A stretch of 64,000 nucleotides of DNA from Actinophytocola sp035634895 (GTDB lineage: Bacteria; Actinomycetota; Actinomycetes; Mycobacteriales; Pseudonocardiaceae): the NCBI RefSeq assembly GCF_035634895.1, contig NZ_DASQCC010000202.1:1-64000 (forward strand), written 5' to 3'. The notes beneath the pieces are model-generated. The model worked only from the letters and a program-made list of their open reading frames with translations, did not search any database and was not told the origin of the DNA. This document shows, piece by piece, positions 26,499-34,779 of this stretch. How positions within the stretch are numbered: position 1 is the first letter of the stretch; each line of letters opens with the position of its first letter. Both the position numbers and the translations under genes were made by a program.

Positions 26499-27449
26499 GT
26501 GGCACGAGTCCTCATCACCACCGACTACGCCAGCCCCGAGGCGGACGGCGTCCTCACCGGCGCCGGCCACACCATCCACCGCCGGCCGCTCCGCGGGCTC
26601 ACGGCCGACGAGATCGTCGCGGCACTCGACGGCGTCACCGGCGCCATCATCGCGAACGACCCGCTGACCGCCGCCGTGCTCGACCGGTGCGACTCCCTCC
26701 GGGCCGTCGTCCGGTCCGGGGTCGGCTACGACTCGGTCGACGTCGAGGCCGCGACCCGACGGGGCATCTCGGTGAGCAACCTGCCCGGCGTCAACAGCAA
26801 CGCCGTCGCCGAGTACACGATGGGGCTGCTGCTGGCCACGGCACGGAACCTGGTCACCTCGGCGAGAGGCGTCGGCGAAGGCGGCTGGCCACGCACCGGC
26901 GGCCGCGAACTACGGGGCGCCACAGTCGGTCTGGTCGGGTTCGGCGCGGCGGCCCGCGCGATCGTCCCGCTCGTGCTGGCCTTCGGCATGCGGGTGCTGT
27001 GCGTGACCTCGGTCCCCACGACACGGCCCGGCGTCGAGTTCGTCGACCTGCCGACCCTGCTGCGGCGTGCGGACTTCGTCTCCCTCCACACGGCACTGAC
27101 CGCCAGCACCCGGCATCTCATCGACAAGGCGGCACTGGCGGCGATGAAGCCCACCGCGGTACTCGTCAACACCGCGCGGGGACCGCTCGTCGACGAGGCG
27201 GCGCTGGCCGACGCCGTGCGCCACGGCCGGCTCGCGGGGGCCGCGCTGGACGTCGTGGACACCGAGCCGCTGCCCGCGGACAGCCCGCTGCGCGGCGTCG
27301 AGGGCATCACGGTCTACCCCCACATGGCGGGCCAGACGGTCGAGGCCCGCCGGACGACCGCCGTCGAAGCGGCCCGGGAGCTCGTCGCGGCGCTCGCGGG
27401 CCGGCCACGCACGTCACTCAACCACCACCTGACGAAAGCGGTGCGATGA
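26499..27449 (+). CDS. D-2-hydroxyacid dehydrogenase (NAD-dependent)
   Basis: A dehydrogenase of about 316 residues of the phosphoglycerate/D-lactate dehydrogenase superfamily, interconverting D-2-hydroxy acids and 2-oxo acids. The dinucleotide fold has GLVGFGAAARAIV, and the catalytic Arg is probably in LVNTARGPLVDE, the Glu in DVVDTEPLP, and the His in VYPHMAGQT. The substrate-binding segment reads RSGVGYDSVDVEAATRRGI. GTG 26499 is preferred since GAGGTG is suitably placed; GTG 26490 is an alternative. The stop overlaps the AtuA-family start. It lacks the ACT domain of serine-pathway enzymes, fitting a catabolic role in this operon. Confidence 0.87.
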   Translation: MARVLITTDYASPEADGVLTGAGHTIHRRPLRGLTADEIVAALDGVTGAIIANDPLTAAVLDRCDSLRAVVRSGVGYDSVDVEAATRRGISVSNLPGVNSNAVAEYTMGLLLATARNLVTSARGVGEGGWPRTGGRELRGATVGLVGFGAAARAIVPLVLAFGMRVLCVTSVPTTRPGVEFVDLPTLLRRADFVSLHTALTASTRHLIDKAALAAMKPTAVLVNTARGPLVDEAALADAVRHGRLAGAALDVVDTEPLPADSPLRGVEGITVYPHMAGQTVEARRTTAVEAARELVAALAGRPRTSLNHHLTKAVR

Positions 27450-28819
27450 ACACCTCACCAGAAGCCGTCCGCGTACTGACGCCGACCGGCATGCTCGGCG
27501 CCGGCTTCACCCAGTCCACGGTGGACCGTGGCCTCACGCTCGGCGCCGACGTCATCGCGGTCGACGCGGGCTCGACCGACTCGGGTCCGTACTACCTCGG
27601 TTCGGGCACCGCCAAGACGACCGCCGCCGCGGTCGCCCGCGACCTGCGGATCCTGCTGCGCGCCGCGGCACGGGCACAGATCCCGCTCATCGTCGGGTCC
27701 TGTGGCACGAGCGGCACCGACTCGGGCGTGGACTGGGTCGCGGGCATCGTCGAGGACATCCTCCGCGAGGAGAGCCTCGCCCTGTCCGTGGCACGGATCT
27801 ACAGCGAGCAACGCGCCGAGGTGCTCACCGAGCGGCTGCGCGCCGGGAAGATCCATCCCCTCGCGCCGTCCGGTGCGCTCGACGTGTCCACTTTGGATGG
27901 TTGCAGTCACATCGTCGGCATGATGGGACACGAGCCCATCGAGGAGGCGTTGCGTGCCGGCGCCGACGTCGTGCTCGCCGGCCGGGCCACCGACACCGCC
28001 CTCGCCGCCGCGTACCCGCTGATGGCCGGCATGCCACCCGGTCCGACCTGGCACGCAGCGAAGATCGTCGAGTGCGGCGGGCAGTGCACGACCAACCCGC
28101 GCGCGGGTGGCGTGCTCGCCACGATCGACCGGACCGGCTTCACCATCGAGCCCCTCGACCCGGACGCGGCGTGCACCCCGATCTCGGTGGCCGCGCACAT
28201 GCTCTACGAGACGGTCGACCCGTTCCGCATGCGTGAGCCGGCCGGCGAGCTGGACGTCGCCGCGGCCACCTACACCGCGCTCGACCCGAGGCGGGTCCGG
28301 GTCGAGGGATCCGAGTTCCACCCGGCCGAGCACACGGTCAAGCTGGAGGGGGCGCGGATCGCGGGCCACGAGACGATGTCGTTCACCGCGATCCGGGACG
28401 AGCACATCCTCGCCAACATCGAGGACTGGGCCGCCCTGCTCGCCAAGATCCTCACCGAACGCGTGGGCCAGACCCTCGGGCTCGGCGACACCGACTACGC
28501 CTTCGACATCCGGCTCTACGGCCACGACGCCATCCTCGGGAAGCTCGACCCGGCGAGCCGGCCGGCCCGCGAGGTCGGCGTCATGCTCCTGGTCCGCGCC
28601 GCGACGCAGGCCCTGGCGACCGCCGTCGCCAAGGTCGCCAACCCACTCATGCTGCACCTGCCGACCCCGGACATGGACTACCTGCCGAGCCTCGCGTTCG
28701 CGACCTCACCGGCGGAGACCGAGCGCGGCCCGGTCTACGAGTTCGTCCTCAACCACGTCGTCGACACCGTCTCCCCCACCGAGCTGTTCCGCACCGCGTA
28801 CCGGAGGGCCAATGCCTGA
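27446..28819 (+). CDS. AtuA-family (DUF1446) protein
   Basis: A 457-residue protein of the AtuA/DUF1446 family, named from the acyclic terpene utilisation cluster of Pseudomonas; the biochemical reaction of the family is poorly known to me. Conserved blocks seen are DAGSTDSGPYYLGSG near residue 35, GSCGTSGTDSGVDW near 88, and GRATDTALAAAYPL near 180, all Gly/Asp rich and suggestive of an active site. The Pseudomonas protein is longer; here the C-terminal ferredoxin-like part is replaced by, or accompanied by, the separate DUF4387 gene that overlaps its end by 8 nt. ATG 27446 overlaps the dehydrogenase stop. A hydratase/dehydratase-like or isomerase role on a hydroxy acid is possible, not shown. 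Confidence 0.8.
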   Translation: MNTSPEAVRVLTPTGMLGAGFTQSTVDRGLTLGADVIAVDAGSTDSGPYYLGSGTAKTTAAAVARDLRILLRAAARAQIPLIVGSCGTSGTDSGVDWVAGIVEDILREESLALSVARIYSEQRAEVLTERLRAGKIHPLAPSGALDVSTLDGCSHIVGMMGHEPIEEALRAGADVVLAGRATDTALAAAYPLMAGMPPGPTWHAAKIVECGGQCTTNPRAGGVLATIDRTGFTIEPLDPDAACTPISVAAHMLYETVDPFRMREPAGELDVAAATYTALDPRRVRVEGSEFHPAEHTVKLEGARIAGHETMSFTAIRDEHILANIEDWAALLAKILTERVGQTLGLGDTDYAFDIRLYGHDAILGKLDPASRPAREVGVMLLVRAATQALATAVAKVANPLMLHLPTPDMDYLPSLAFATSPAETERGPVYEFVLNHVVDTVSPTELFRTAYRRANA

Positions 28820-29141
28820 CACGTTCGCCGACCTCGCACTCGAGGTCCGCTCGAAGAACGCCGGCCCTTTCTGGGTCACGATGGAGCTCTTCATGCGCGA
28901 CGCGGCGGGCTACGCCCTCGCCGCCGACCCGGAGATCCTGAACGAGGACGTCGTCGCGACGCTCTACGAGGTCCGCGCCGAGGACGTGCGGTTCTTCCGT
29001 ATCCCGTCGCTGAACGTCGTCAAGATCTCCTTCCCCCGGCCCATCCCCCAGGGCAGCCTCCGGGATCGCGACATCCACGCCGGACAGCACCACGTACCCT
29101 TGGCGGCGTTGGCAGCGTGCGGACCGGAGAAGCCCGCGTGA
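28812..29141 (+). CDS. DUF4387 protein, partner of the AtuA-family protein
   Basis: A 109-residue protein of the DUF4387 family. The start LALEVRSKNAGPFWVTMELF and the ending VKISFPRPIPQGSLRDRDIHAGQQH-like region (here HAGQHH) are characteristic. In many genomes, from memory, such a gene sits next to or is fused to an AtuA/DUF1446 gene, so the two products probably act as one enzyme. Both ends overlap neighbours (8 nt with the AtuA gene, 4 nt with the dehydrogenase gene), pointing to stoichiometric translation. Function unknown. Confidence 0.82.
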   Translation: MPDTFADLALEVRSKNAGPFWVTMELFMRDAAGYALAADPEILNEDVVATLYEVRAEDVRFFRIPSLNVVKISFPRPIPQGSLRDRDIHAGQHHVPLAALAACGPEKPA

Positions 29142-30193
29142 GGACCTACCGCATCGCCGTCATCCCCGGTGACGGCATCGGCACCGAGGTCATCCCGCCA
29201 ACCCTGAAGGCGCTGGACAGGCTCGCGAGCCGGGGCGGTTTCGCCTTCGTCCACGACGAGCTCGACTGGTCGTGTGCCCGTTACCGGGCGACCGGGGCGA
29301 TGATGCCGGCCGACGGGCTGGCGCGGATCGCCGGGCACGACGCGATCCTGCTGGGCGCCGTGGGCTGGCCGGACGTGCCCGACCACGTGTCGCTGTGGGG
29401 GCTGCTCATCCCGATCCGCAGGCAGTTCCGGCAGTACGTCAACCTGCGCCCGATCAAGGTCCTGCCCGGCCTACCCGGCCCGCTGCGCGATCCGTCCACC
29501 GTGGACCTCGTGATCGTCCGCGAGAACGTCGAAGGCGAGTACAGCGAGATCGGCGGCCGGCAGAACCGCGGCTTTCCCGACGAGCTGGCCGTGCAGCAGG
29601 CCGTCTTCACCCGCGCCGGGGTCACCCGCGTCGCCGACTACGCCTTCGAGCTCGCCCGTGCCCGCGGCGGCCGGCTGACGTCGGCGACGAAGTCCAACGG
29701 CATCGTGCACACCATGCCGTTCTGGGACGAGATCGTGCGCGAGCGGGCGGCCGGGTTCCCGGACGTCACGTGGCGGCAGGAACACATCGACGCGCTCGCG
29801 GCCAAACTCGTGCTGCGGCCGGGGGACTTCGACGTGATCGTGGCGTCGAACCTCTTCGGCGACATCCTGTCCGACCTCGCCGCCGCGCTCGCGGGCAGCA
29901 TCGGTGTCGCGCCCGCGGCCAACCTCAACCCCGAACGCGAGTTCCCGTCGATGTTCGAGCCCGTGCACGGGTCCGCGCCCGACATCGCCGGCAAGGGCAT
30001 CGCGAACCCGCTCGGCGCGCTGTGGTCCGCGGCGATGATGCTCGACCACCTCGGCCGGCCCGAGTCGGCGGCCGAGCTCCTGCACGCCATCGAGACCGTG
30101 CTCGCGGACGGCACGACACGCACACCGGACCTGGGCGGCACCGCCTCGACCGACGACTTCGCCGACGCCGTCCTGGCGGCCCTCCCGCGGTGA
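29138..30193 (+). CDS. Tartrate dehydrogenase / D-malate dehydrogenase family enzyme
   Basis: A 351-residue beta-decarboxylating dehydrogenase of the isopropylmalate/isocitrate superfamily, tartrate dehydrogenase-decarboxylase (TtuC/DmlA) branch. Key motifs are PGDGIGTEVI at the start, LLGAVGWPDVPDH, the loop RQYVNLRPIKVLPG, VRENVEGEYSEIGG (Arg and Tyr of the active site), the metal Asp in SNLFGDILSDL, and EPVHGSAPDIAGKGIANP of the NAD site. It should oxidise a 2-hydroxy dicarboxylate such as D-malate or tartrate with NAD, Mn2+/Mg2+ and possible loss of CO2. GTG 29138 overlaps the DUF4387 stop. It is the last gene of the GntR-controlled operon. Confidence 0.9.
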   Translation: MRTYRIAVIPGDGIGTEVIPPTLKALDRLASRGGFAFVHDELDWSCARYRATGAMMPADGLARIAGHDAILLGAVGWPDVPDHVSLWGLLIPIRRQFRQYVNLRPIKVLPGLPGPLRDPSTVDLVIVRENVEGEYSEIGGRQNRGFPDELAVQQAVFTRAGVTRVADYAFELARARGGRLTSATKSNGIVHTMPFWDEIVRERAAGFPDVTWRQEHIDALAAKLVLRPGDFDVIVASNLFGDILSDLAAALAGSIGVAPAANLNPEREFPSMFEPVHGSAPDIAGKGIANPLGALWSAAMMLDHLGRPESAAELLHAIETVLADGTTRTPDLGGTASTDDFADAVLAALPR

Positions 30194-30221
30194 GCCTTCG
30201 CCGAGCGGCGGGGCGGCCTCC

Positions 30222-31064
30222 TCACTCGGCGGTGGTGTCGGCGTTGCGGCGGGCCCGGTCCTCGTAGTCCTTGCGGGCGACCGGATCCGCCTCGCTCAGC
30301 ACGTTGCCCGCGTCCGACAGCTTGCCGAGCACCTCCTGGACCCGGCGCGGCAGTGCCTGGACGAACTTCGTGAGGCCCTGGACCGAACGTGGCACCCACA
30401 CCTCGGCGCGTGGCTTGCGCAGCACGGACTCGATCGCCTCGGCCACGTCCTCCGGTGTCACGATCTTGAAGCCCCGCGCGGCGGGCACGCCCGCCGACAG
30501 CTCCGTCTTCACGACGGTGGGCAGCACCATCGTCACGTCCACGCCCAGCGGCGCCAGCTCCACCCGCGTCGCCTCGCTGAAGCCCACCACCGCGAACTTC
30601 GACGCCGAGTACGTCGCGCCGTTCGCGACCGCCAGGCGCCCCACCGCCGACGCCACGTTCACGATGTGGCCGCGGCCCCGTTCGGCCATCCCCGGCGCGA
30701 CGGCCTTCGTCCCGTTGATCACCCCGAACACGTTGACCTGGAAGATCGTCCGGGTGACCTGGTCGGGTTCCTTCAGCAGCTCGCCGAGCGGCATGATGCC
30801 GGCGTTGTTGACCAGCACGTCCCACGGCCCGAGATGACCGACCTCCGCCAGGAACCCGTGCCACGACGCGGGGTTCGTGACGTCCAGCCGCGCCGCCGCG
30901 ACCCGGTCGCCGAACGGCTCGGCCACCGACGCCGCCAGGTCGACGTCCAGGTCGCCGATCGCGACCGACGCCCCCAACCCGGCCAGGCGCTCGACCGTGG
31001 CCCGGCCGATGCCCCGGGCGCCTCCCGTGACGATCACGGACATCCCGGCAATCTCGCGACTCAT
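30222..31064 (-). CDS. Short-chain dehydrogenase/reductase
   Basis: A classical SDR of 280 residues, longer than the common 250 because of an about 40-residue charged C-terminal tail (SEADPVARKDYEDRARRN). It has the NAD(P) motif TGGARGIG at about 13-20, NNAG, catalytic Ser (NVASAVGRL), and YSASK (Tyr/Lys). It is the last gene of the minus-strand P450 operon, overlapping the ligase gene by 4 nt. It probably oxidises a hydroxyl formed during breakdown of the P450 product, but the substrate is unknown. Confidence 0.87.
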   Translation of the reverse strand: MSREIAGMSVIVTGGARGIGRATVERLAGLGASVAIGDLDVDLAASVAEPFGDRVAAARLDVTNPASWHGFLAEVGHLGPWDVLVNNAGIMPLGELLKEPDQVTRTIFQVNVFGVINGTKAVAPGMAERGRGHIVNVASAVGRLAVANGATYSASKFAVVGFSEATRVELAPLGVDVTMVLPTVVKTELSAGVPAARGFKIVTPEDVAEAIESVLRKPRAEVWVPRSVQGLTKFVQALPRRVQEVLGKLSDAGNVLSEADPVARKDYEDRARRNADTTAE

Positions 31065-32602
31065 GAACGACCTCGCTTGTCAGAGAAGATCTCACGCACG
31101 GCCCGCCGGTTGATCTTGCCGACGCCGGTCAGCGGCACGGCGTCGAGCACGACCACCTCGCGCGGGTACTTGTACTTCGCCATCCGGGCCTTCGCGAACT
31201 CCACCAGCTCGTCGCCGGTCGCCGCCCGGCCAGGGGCCAGCTGGACGACCGCGACCACCTCCTCGCCGCGTTCCGGGTCGGGCCGCCCCACACAGGCGGC
31301 CAGCTGGACCGCAGGGTGTTCGAGCAGCGCGTCCTCGACGTCACGCGGGTAGACGTTGAAGCCGCCCCGGATGATCAGGTCCTTCAGCCGGTCCACGACG
31401 TAGAGGAAGCCGTCCTCGTCGAACCGGCCGACGTCGCCGGTGTGCAGCCAGCCGTCCCGCACCGTTCGCGCGGTCAGCTCCGGCGCGTGCCAGTAGCCCT
31501 GCATGACCCCGGCGCCACGCACGCAGATCTCGCCCTCCCCGCCCGCCGGCAGCACGTTCCCGTCGGGGTCGACGATGCGAACTTCCGCGTGGGGCAACGG
31601 TTTGCCGACACTGCCCGGCCGGTGCTCGCCGACCGTCTCCGCCGACACCGCCGCGCTGGCCTCCGTGAGGCCGTAGCCCTGCAGGACGGTCACCCCGAAG
31701 ACCTTCTCGGCCTCCTCCCGCACCGCGGGCGGCAACGTCGCGCCGCCCGAGCCGAACGACCGCAGTGACGACAGGTCGTACTCGGCGAGTGGTTGCGCGA
31801 GCAGCAGTTGCAGCATCGCGGGGACGACCGCGCTCGTCTCCAGCCTGTGCTCGGCGACGAGCGTCAGCCAGCCGACCGGGTCGAACCAGCGCTGCACGAC
31901 CGAGACCGGCTTGCGGTCGGCATGCAGTGCGGCGATGGCGACGACCAGGCCGTAGGCGTGGGAGAGCGGCAGGGGCAGCAGCGACCGGGTCGTGTCCGTG
32001 CTCCTGGCGACCAGGTTGAGCCCGCGACCGGACTCCCACAACCCGCCGTGGCTGAGCATGACGCCCTTCGCCCGGCCGGTCGTGCCGCCGGTGTACAGCA
32101 GCGCCGCGAGGTCGTCGTCGGCCCGCGGCTCGATCCCGGCCGGCTCGCCGGCCTCGAGCTCCGCGAACGGGATGCCGCCCGCACCGCCGACCACGAACGT
32201 GGTGATGTCCAGCCCCTCGGCGGCGCCGCGGAACAGGTCCACCAGCTCCGCGCTGATGATGGCCGCCCTGGCGCCGGAGTCGGTGAGAATGTGCCGCAGC
32301 TCCGGCACCTTCTGCAGGAAGATCACCGGCGTCGCCACGGCGCCGAGCCGCCAGATCGCCCGGTAGGAGACGAACACCTCGGGCATGTTCATCATCATCA
32401 CGACGACCCGGTCCCCCGGCGCCACACCGTGTGCGCGCAGGCCGCCCGCGACCCTGGTCGACCGCTCGTGGATCTCCCCCGAGCTCACCCACCTGCCCTC
32501 GAAGAACACCTGCTCGTAGTCGCCGTGGCGGGCGAAGGCCTGCTCCGCGAGGACGGCGAGGTTGTGCTCGCCGGGACCGGGTCGAGAACTCGCGTCGCTC
32601 AT
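31061..32602 (-). CDS. Acyl-CoA synthetase (AMP-forming)
   Basis: A 513-residue adenylate-forming ligase that activates a carboxylate with ATP and joins it to CoA. The P-loop-like motif is LLYTGGTTGRAKGVMLSH, the adenine motif YGLTEAS, the hinge/ATP Asp TGDVGRFDEDGFLYVVDRLKD split around DRLKD, and the catalytic Lys is in VPLTGVGKINRR. Length and order fit FadD-type ligases. ATG 32602 overlaps the stop of the acyl-CoA dehydrogenase gene; reading further upstream would run inside that gene. In context it makes the CoA ester used by the two dehydrogenase subunits. Confidence 0.9.
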   Translation of the reverse strand: MSDASSRPGPGEHNLAVLAEQAFARHGDYEQVFFEGRWVSSGEIHERSTRVAGGLRAHGVAPGDRVVVMMMNMPEVFVSYRAIWRLGAVATPVIFLQKVPELRHILTDSGARAAIISAELVDLFRGAAEGLDITTFVVGGAGGIPFAELEAGEPAGIEPRADDDLAALLYTGGTTGRAKGVMLSHGGLWESGRGLNLVARSTDTTRSLLPLPLSHAYGLVVAIAALHADRKPVSVVQRWFDPVGWLTLVAEHRLETSAVVPAMLQLLLAQPLAEYDLSSLRSFGSGGATLPPAVREEAEKVFGVTVLQGYGLTEASAAVSAETVGEHRPGSVGKPLPHAEVRIVDPDGNVLPAGGEGEICVRGAGVMQGYWHAPELTARTVRDGWLHTGDVGRFDEDGFLYVVDRLKDLIIRGGFNVYPRDVEDALLEHPAVQLAACVGRPDPERGEEVVAVVQLAPGRAATGDELVEFAKARMAKYKYPREVVVLDAVPLTGVGKINRRAVREIFSDKRGRS

Positions 32603-33567
32603 CGCGCCACCGCCAGCCGCGCGACCTCGTCGTAGGCCGCCACGTCGTCGCCGAGCAGGAAACGGTCCACCTTGGACCTGCGCCAGTACAGGTGCGCGTC
32701 GTGCTCCCAGGTGAAGCCGATGCCGCCGTGCACCTGGACCACCGTCTCGGCCGCGTGCTCCAGCGTGGTGGCCGCGGCGGCCTTCGCGGCGGCCGCGGCC
32801 AGCGGCAGCTCGCCGGGCGCGTGGTCGGCGGCCCACGCCGCCCACCAGACGAGCGAGCGGAGCTGCTCCACCTCGACGTACACGTCGACGAGCATGTGCT
32901 TGACCGCCTGGTAGGAGCCGATCGCGCGCCCGAACGCGTGCCGCTGCTTCGCGTACTCCACCCCGAGCTCCAGGACGCGGGACGCGGCGCCCAGGCCCTC
33001 CGCGGCGAGGATCGTCCGGCCGACGCGCTCGCCCCGCCGCCACAGCTCGGCCGCGTCCGGCACCAGCACGGTGGTCTCGCCGAGGGCGACGTCGCCGAGG
33101 CCGCGGGTCGGGTCGATCGGCTCACGGGCCGTGACGGTGCCCGGCCCGCAGACCAGGGCGCCGTCGCGCGGTGCCAGGAAGGTGTCGGCGCCGACCGCGT
33201 CCAGTACCGGTCCGCTGTCGTCCACGATCGCGACGGACACCTCGCCGGCGGCGAGGCCGGCCAGCCGGGTGTCGCCGTCCAGGAGCACGGCCGCCCGCGC
33301 GAAGCTCACCAGCGACGGGCCGGCGAGCAGCCGCCCGGCCTGCTCGGCCACCACGGCGAGGTCGAGGACGGTGCCCCCGCCCCCGCCTTCGCGCTCCGGG
33401 ACGGTGATCGTCGCGAAGCCGCTCTTGACCAGCTCCGCCCGGCCCGGCCGAACGCCGGTCCCGCCCTCCAGGGCCTTGCGCGCGGCGGCCGGGGAGGCGG
33501 AGGCCGACAGGAAGTCCCGCGCGGCGGCGGCCAGGTCCAGGTGTTCCTGGTCCAGGTCGAAGTTCAT
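32599..33567 (-). CDS. Acyl-CoA dehydrogenase, catalytic-type subunit
   Basis: A short acyl-CoA dehydrogenase of 322 residues; the family is usually about 380, and the middle beta domain is compressed as in the heteromeric sterol-side-chain enzymes. The C-terminal block HGGIGFTWEHDAHLYWRRS carries a Glu at the place of the MCAD catalytic base. It overlaps the next dehydrogenase gene by 4 nt and the ligase gene by 4 nt. In Mycobacterium, adjacent FadE pairs form alpha2beta2 enzymes in cholesterol side-chain breakdown; the same is likely here. Confidence 0.87.
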   Translation of the reverse strand: MNFDLDQEHLDLAAAARDFLSASASPAAARKALEGGTGVRPGRAELVKSGFATITVPEREGGGGGTVLDLAVVAEQAGRLLAGPSLVSFARAAVLLDGDTRLAGLAAGEVSVAIVDDSGPVLDAVGADTFLAPRDGALVCGPGTVTAREPIDPTRGLGDVALGETTVLVPDAAELWRRGERVGRTILAAEGLGAASRVLELGVEYAKQRHAFGRAIGSYQAVKHMLVDVYVEVEQLRSLVWWAAWAADHAPGELPLAAAAAKAAAATTLEHAAETVVQVHGGIGFTWEHDAHLYWRRSKVDRFLLGDDVAAYDEVARLAVAR

Positions 33568-34778
33568 GCGCCCGTCCTCTCCGTGGCGGCGATGCTCTCC
33601 CGGAACGTGACGCCCTTGTCGGCGCGCGGCTCGGCGGGCAGCCCGAGGACGCGCTCGCCGATGATGTTGCGCAGCACCTGGTCCGTGCCACCCGCGATCG
33701 CCATGCCGGGCAGACCGGCCTGGAGCTCCTGCCAGAAACCGTCGCCGTCGCGGGTGGTCGCGACGCGTGCGTCGTCGCCGAGCACGCGCACCGCGAGGTC
33801 GGCCAGATCGCGGGCCGTCCGGGTACCGGCGAGCTTGCCGGCCGAGGCCTCCGGACCGGGGAACTCGCCGCGGCTGAGCTTCGAGAGCTGGCGGTAGCCG
33901 GTGTACCGGCTGCCGAGCGCGGCGACGTACGCGCGGCCCAGGTCCTGGCGCGCCAGGACCTGGCGGTCGGGCGGCAACGCGTCGAGGTGCTCGGCCACGT
34001 GCCGGGCCACCGCCTCGATGCCGGGGCCGATCCCGGTGCCGCCGCCACCCAGCGAGAGCCGTTCGCTCATCAGGGTGGTCAGCGCCACCCGCCAGCCGTC
34101 GCCGGCCGCGCCGAGCCGCTCGGTGTCGGGGATGACGACGTCGTCGAAGAAGACCTCGTTGAAGTCCGCGCCGCCGCTCATCTGCCGCAGCGGCCGCACG
34201 GTGACGCCGGGAGCGTGCATGTCGACGACGAACATGGTCAGCCCGCGGTGCTTGGGCACGTCCGGGTCGGTCCTGGTGAGCAGGATGCCGTAGTCGGCGA
34301 GCTGGGCGCTGGTCGTCCAGACCTTCTGTCCGTCGACCCGCCAGTCGTCGCCGTCGCGCACGGCCCTGGTGCGCAGCCCGGCCAGGTCGCTGCCGGCGGC
34401 CGGCTCGCTGAACAGCTGGCACCAGACGTCGTCGGCCCGGAGCAACCGCTTGAGGTAGCGCCCCTTCTGGTCGTCGCTGCCGTGCGCGATCACGGTCGGG
34501 CCGCACATGCCGATGCCGATCAGGTTGACCAGCGCGGGGAGGCCGAGCCTGGCCGTCTCCTGGTCGATGATCGCTTGCTGCATGGGGGTGCCGCCGCGGC
34601 CACCCGCCTCGACCGGCCAGGTGACGCCGACGAATCCGGCGTCGTACAGGGTGGCCTGTCGGGCCTGGGCGGCCGCCTTCCCGTCACGGCGGGCGCCCAG
34701 CTCCTCGCGGTGCTGCTCCAGGAAGGCGCGCACCTCGGCACGCCAGGCGGCTTCCGCCGCGGTGTCGTCGAAGTCCAT
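33564..34778 (-). CDS. Acyl-CoA dehydrogenase, partner subunit
   Basis: A 404-residue acyl-CoA dehydrogenase with full N-terminal and middle domains: FAD/substrate motifs CQLFSEPAAGSDLAGLRTRA and VDGQKVWTTSAQLADY. The C-terminal segment reads GTDQVLRNIIGERVLGLP where other family members have a Glu-containing GFxxE block, so this subunit appears to lack the usual base and to depend on its partner gene for it. ATG 34778 lies 1 nt downstream of the P450 stop codon. Together with the following gene it would form a heterotetrameric dehydrogenase. Confidence 0.88.
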   Translation of the reverse strand: MDFDDTAAEAAWRAEVRAFLEQHREELGARRDGKAAAQARQATLYDAGFVGVTWPVEAGGRGGTPMQQAIIDQETARLGLPALVNLIGIGMCGPTVIAHGSDDQKGRYLKRLLRADDVWCQLFSEPAAGSDLAGLRTRAVRDGDDWRVDGQKVWTTSAQLADYGILLTRTDPDVPKHRGLTMFVVDMHAPGVTVRPLRQMSGGADFNEVFFDDVVIPDTERLGAAGDGWRVALTTLMSERLSLGGGGTGIGPGIEAVARHVAEHLDALPPDRQVLARQDLGRAYVAALGSRYTGYRQLSKLSRGEFPGPEASAGKLAGTRTARDLADLAVRVLGDDARVATTRDGDGFWQELQAGLPGMAIAGGTDQVLRNIIGERVLGLPAEPRADKGVTFRESIAATERTGA

Positions 34779-34779
34779 A

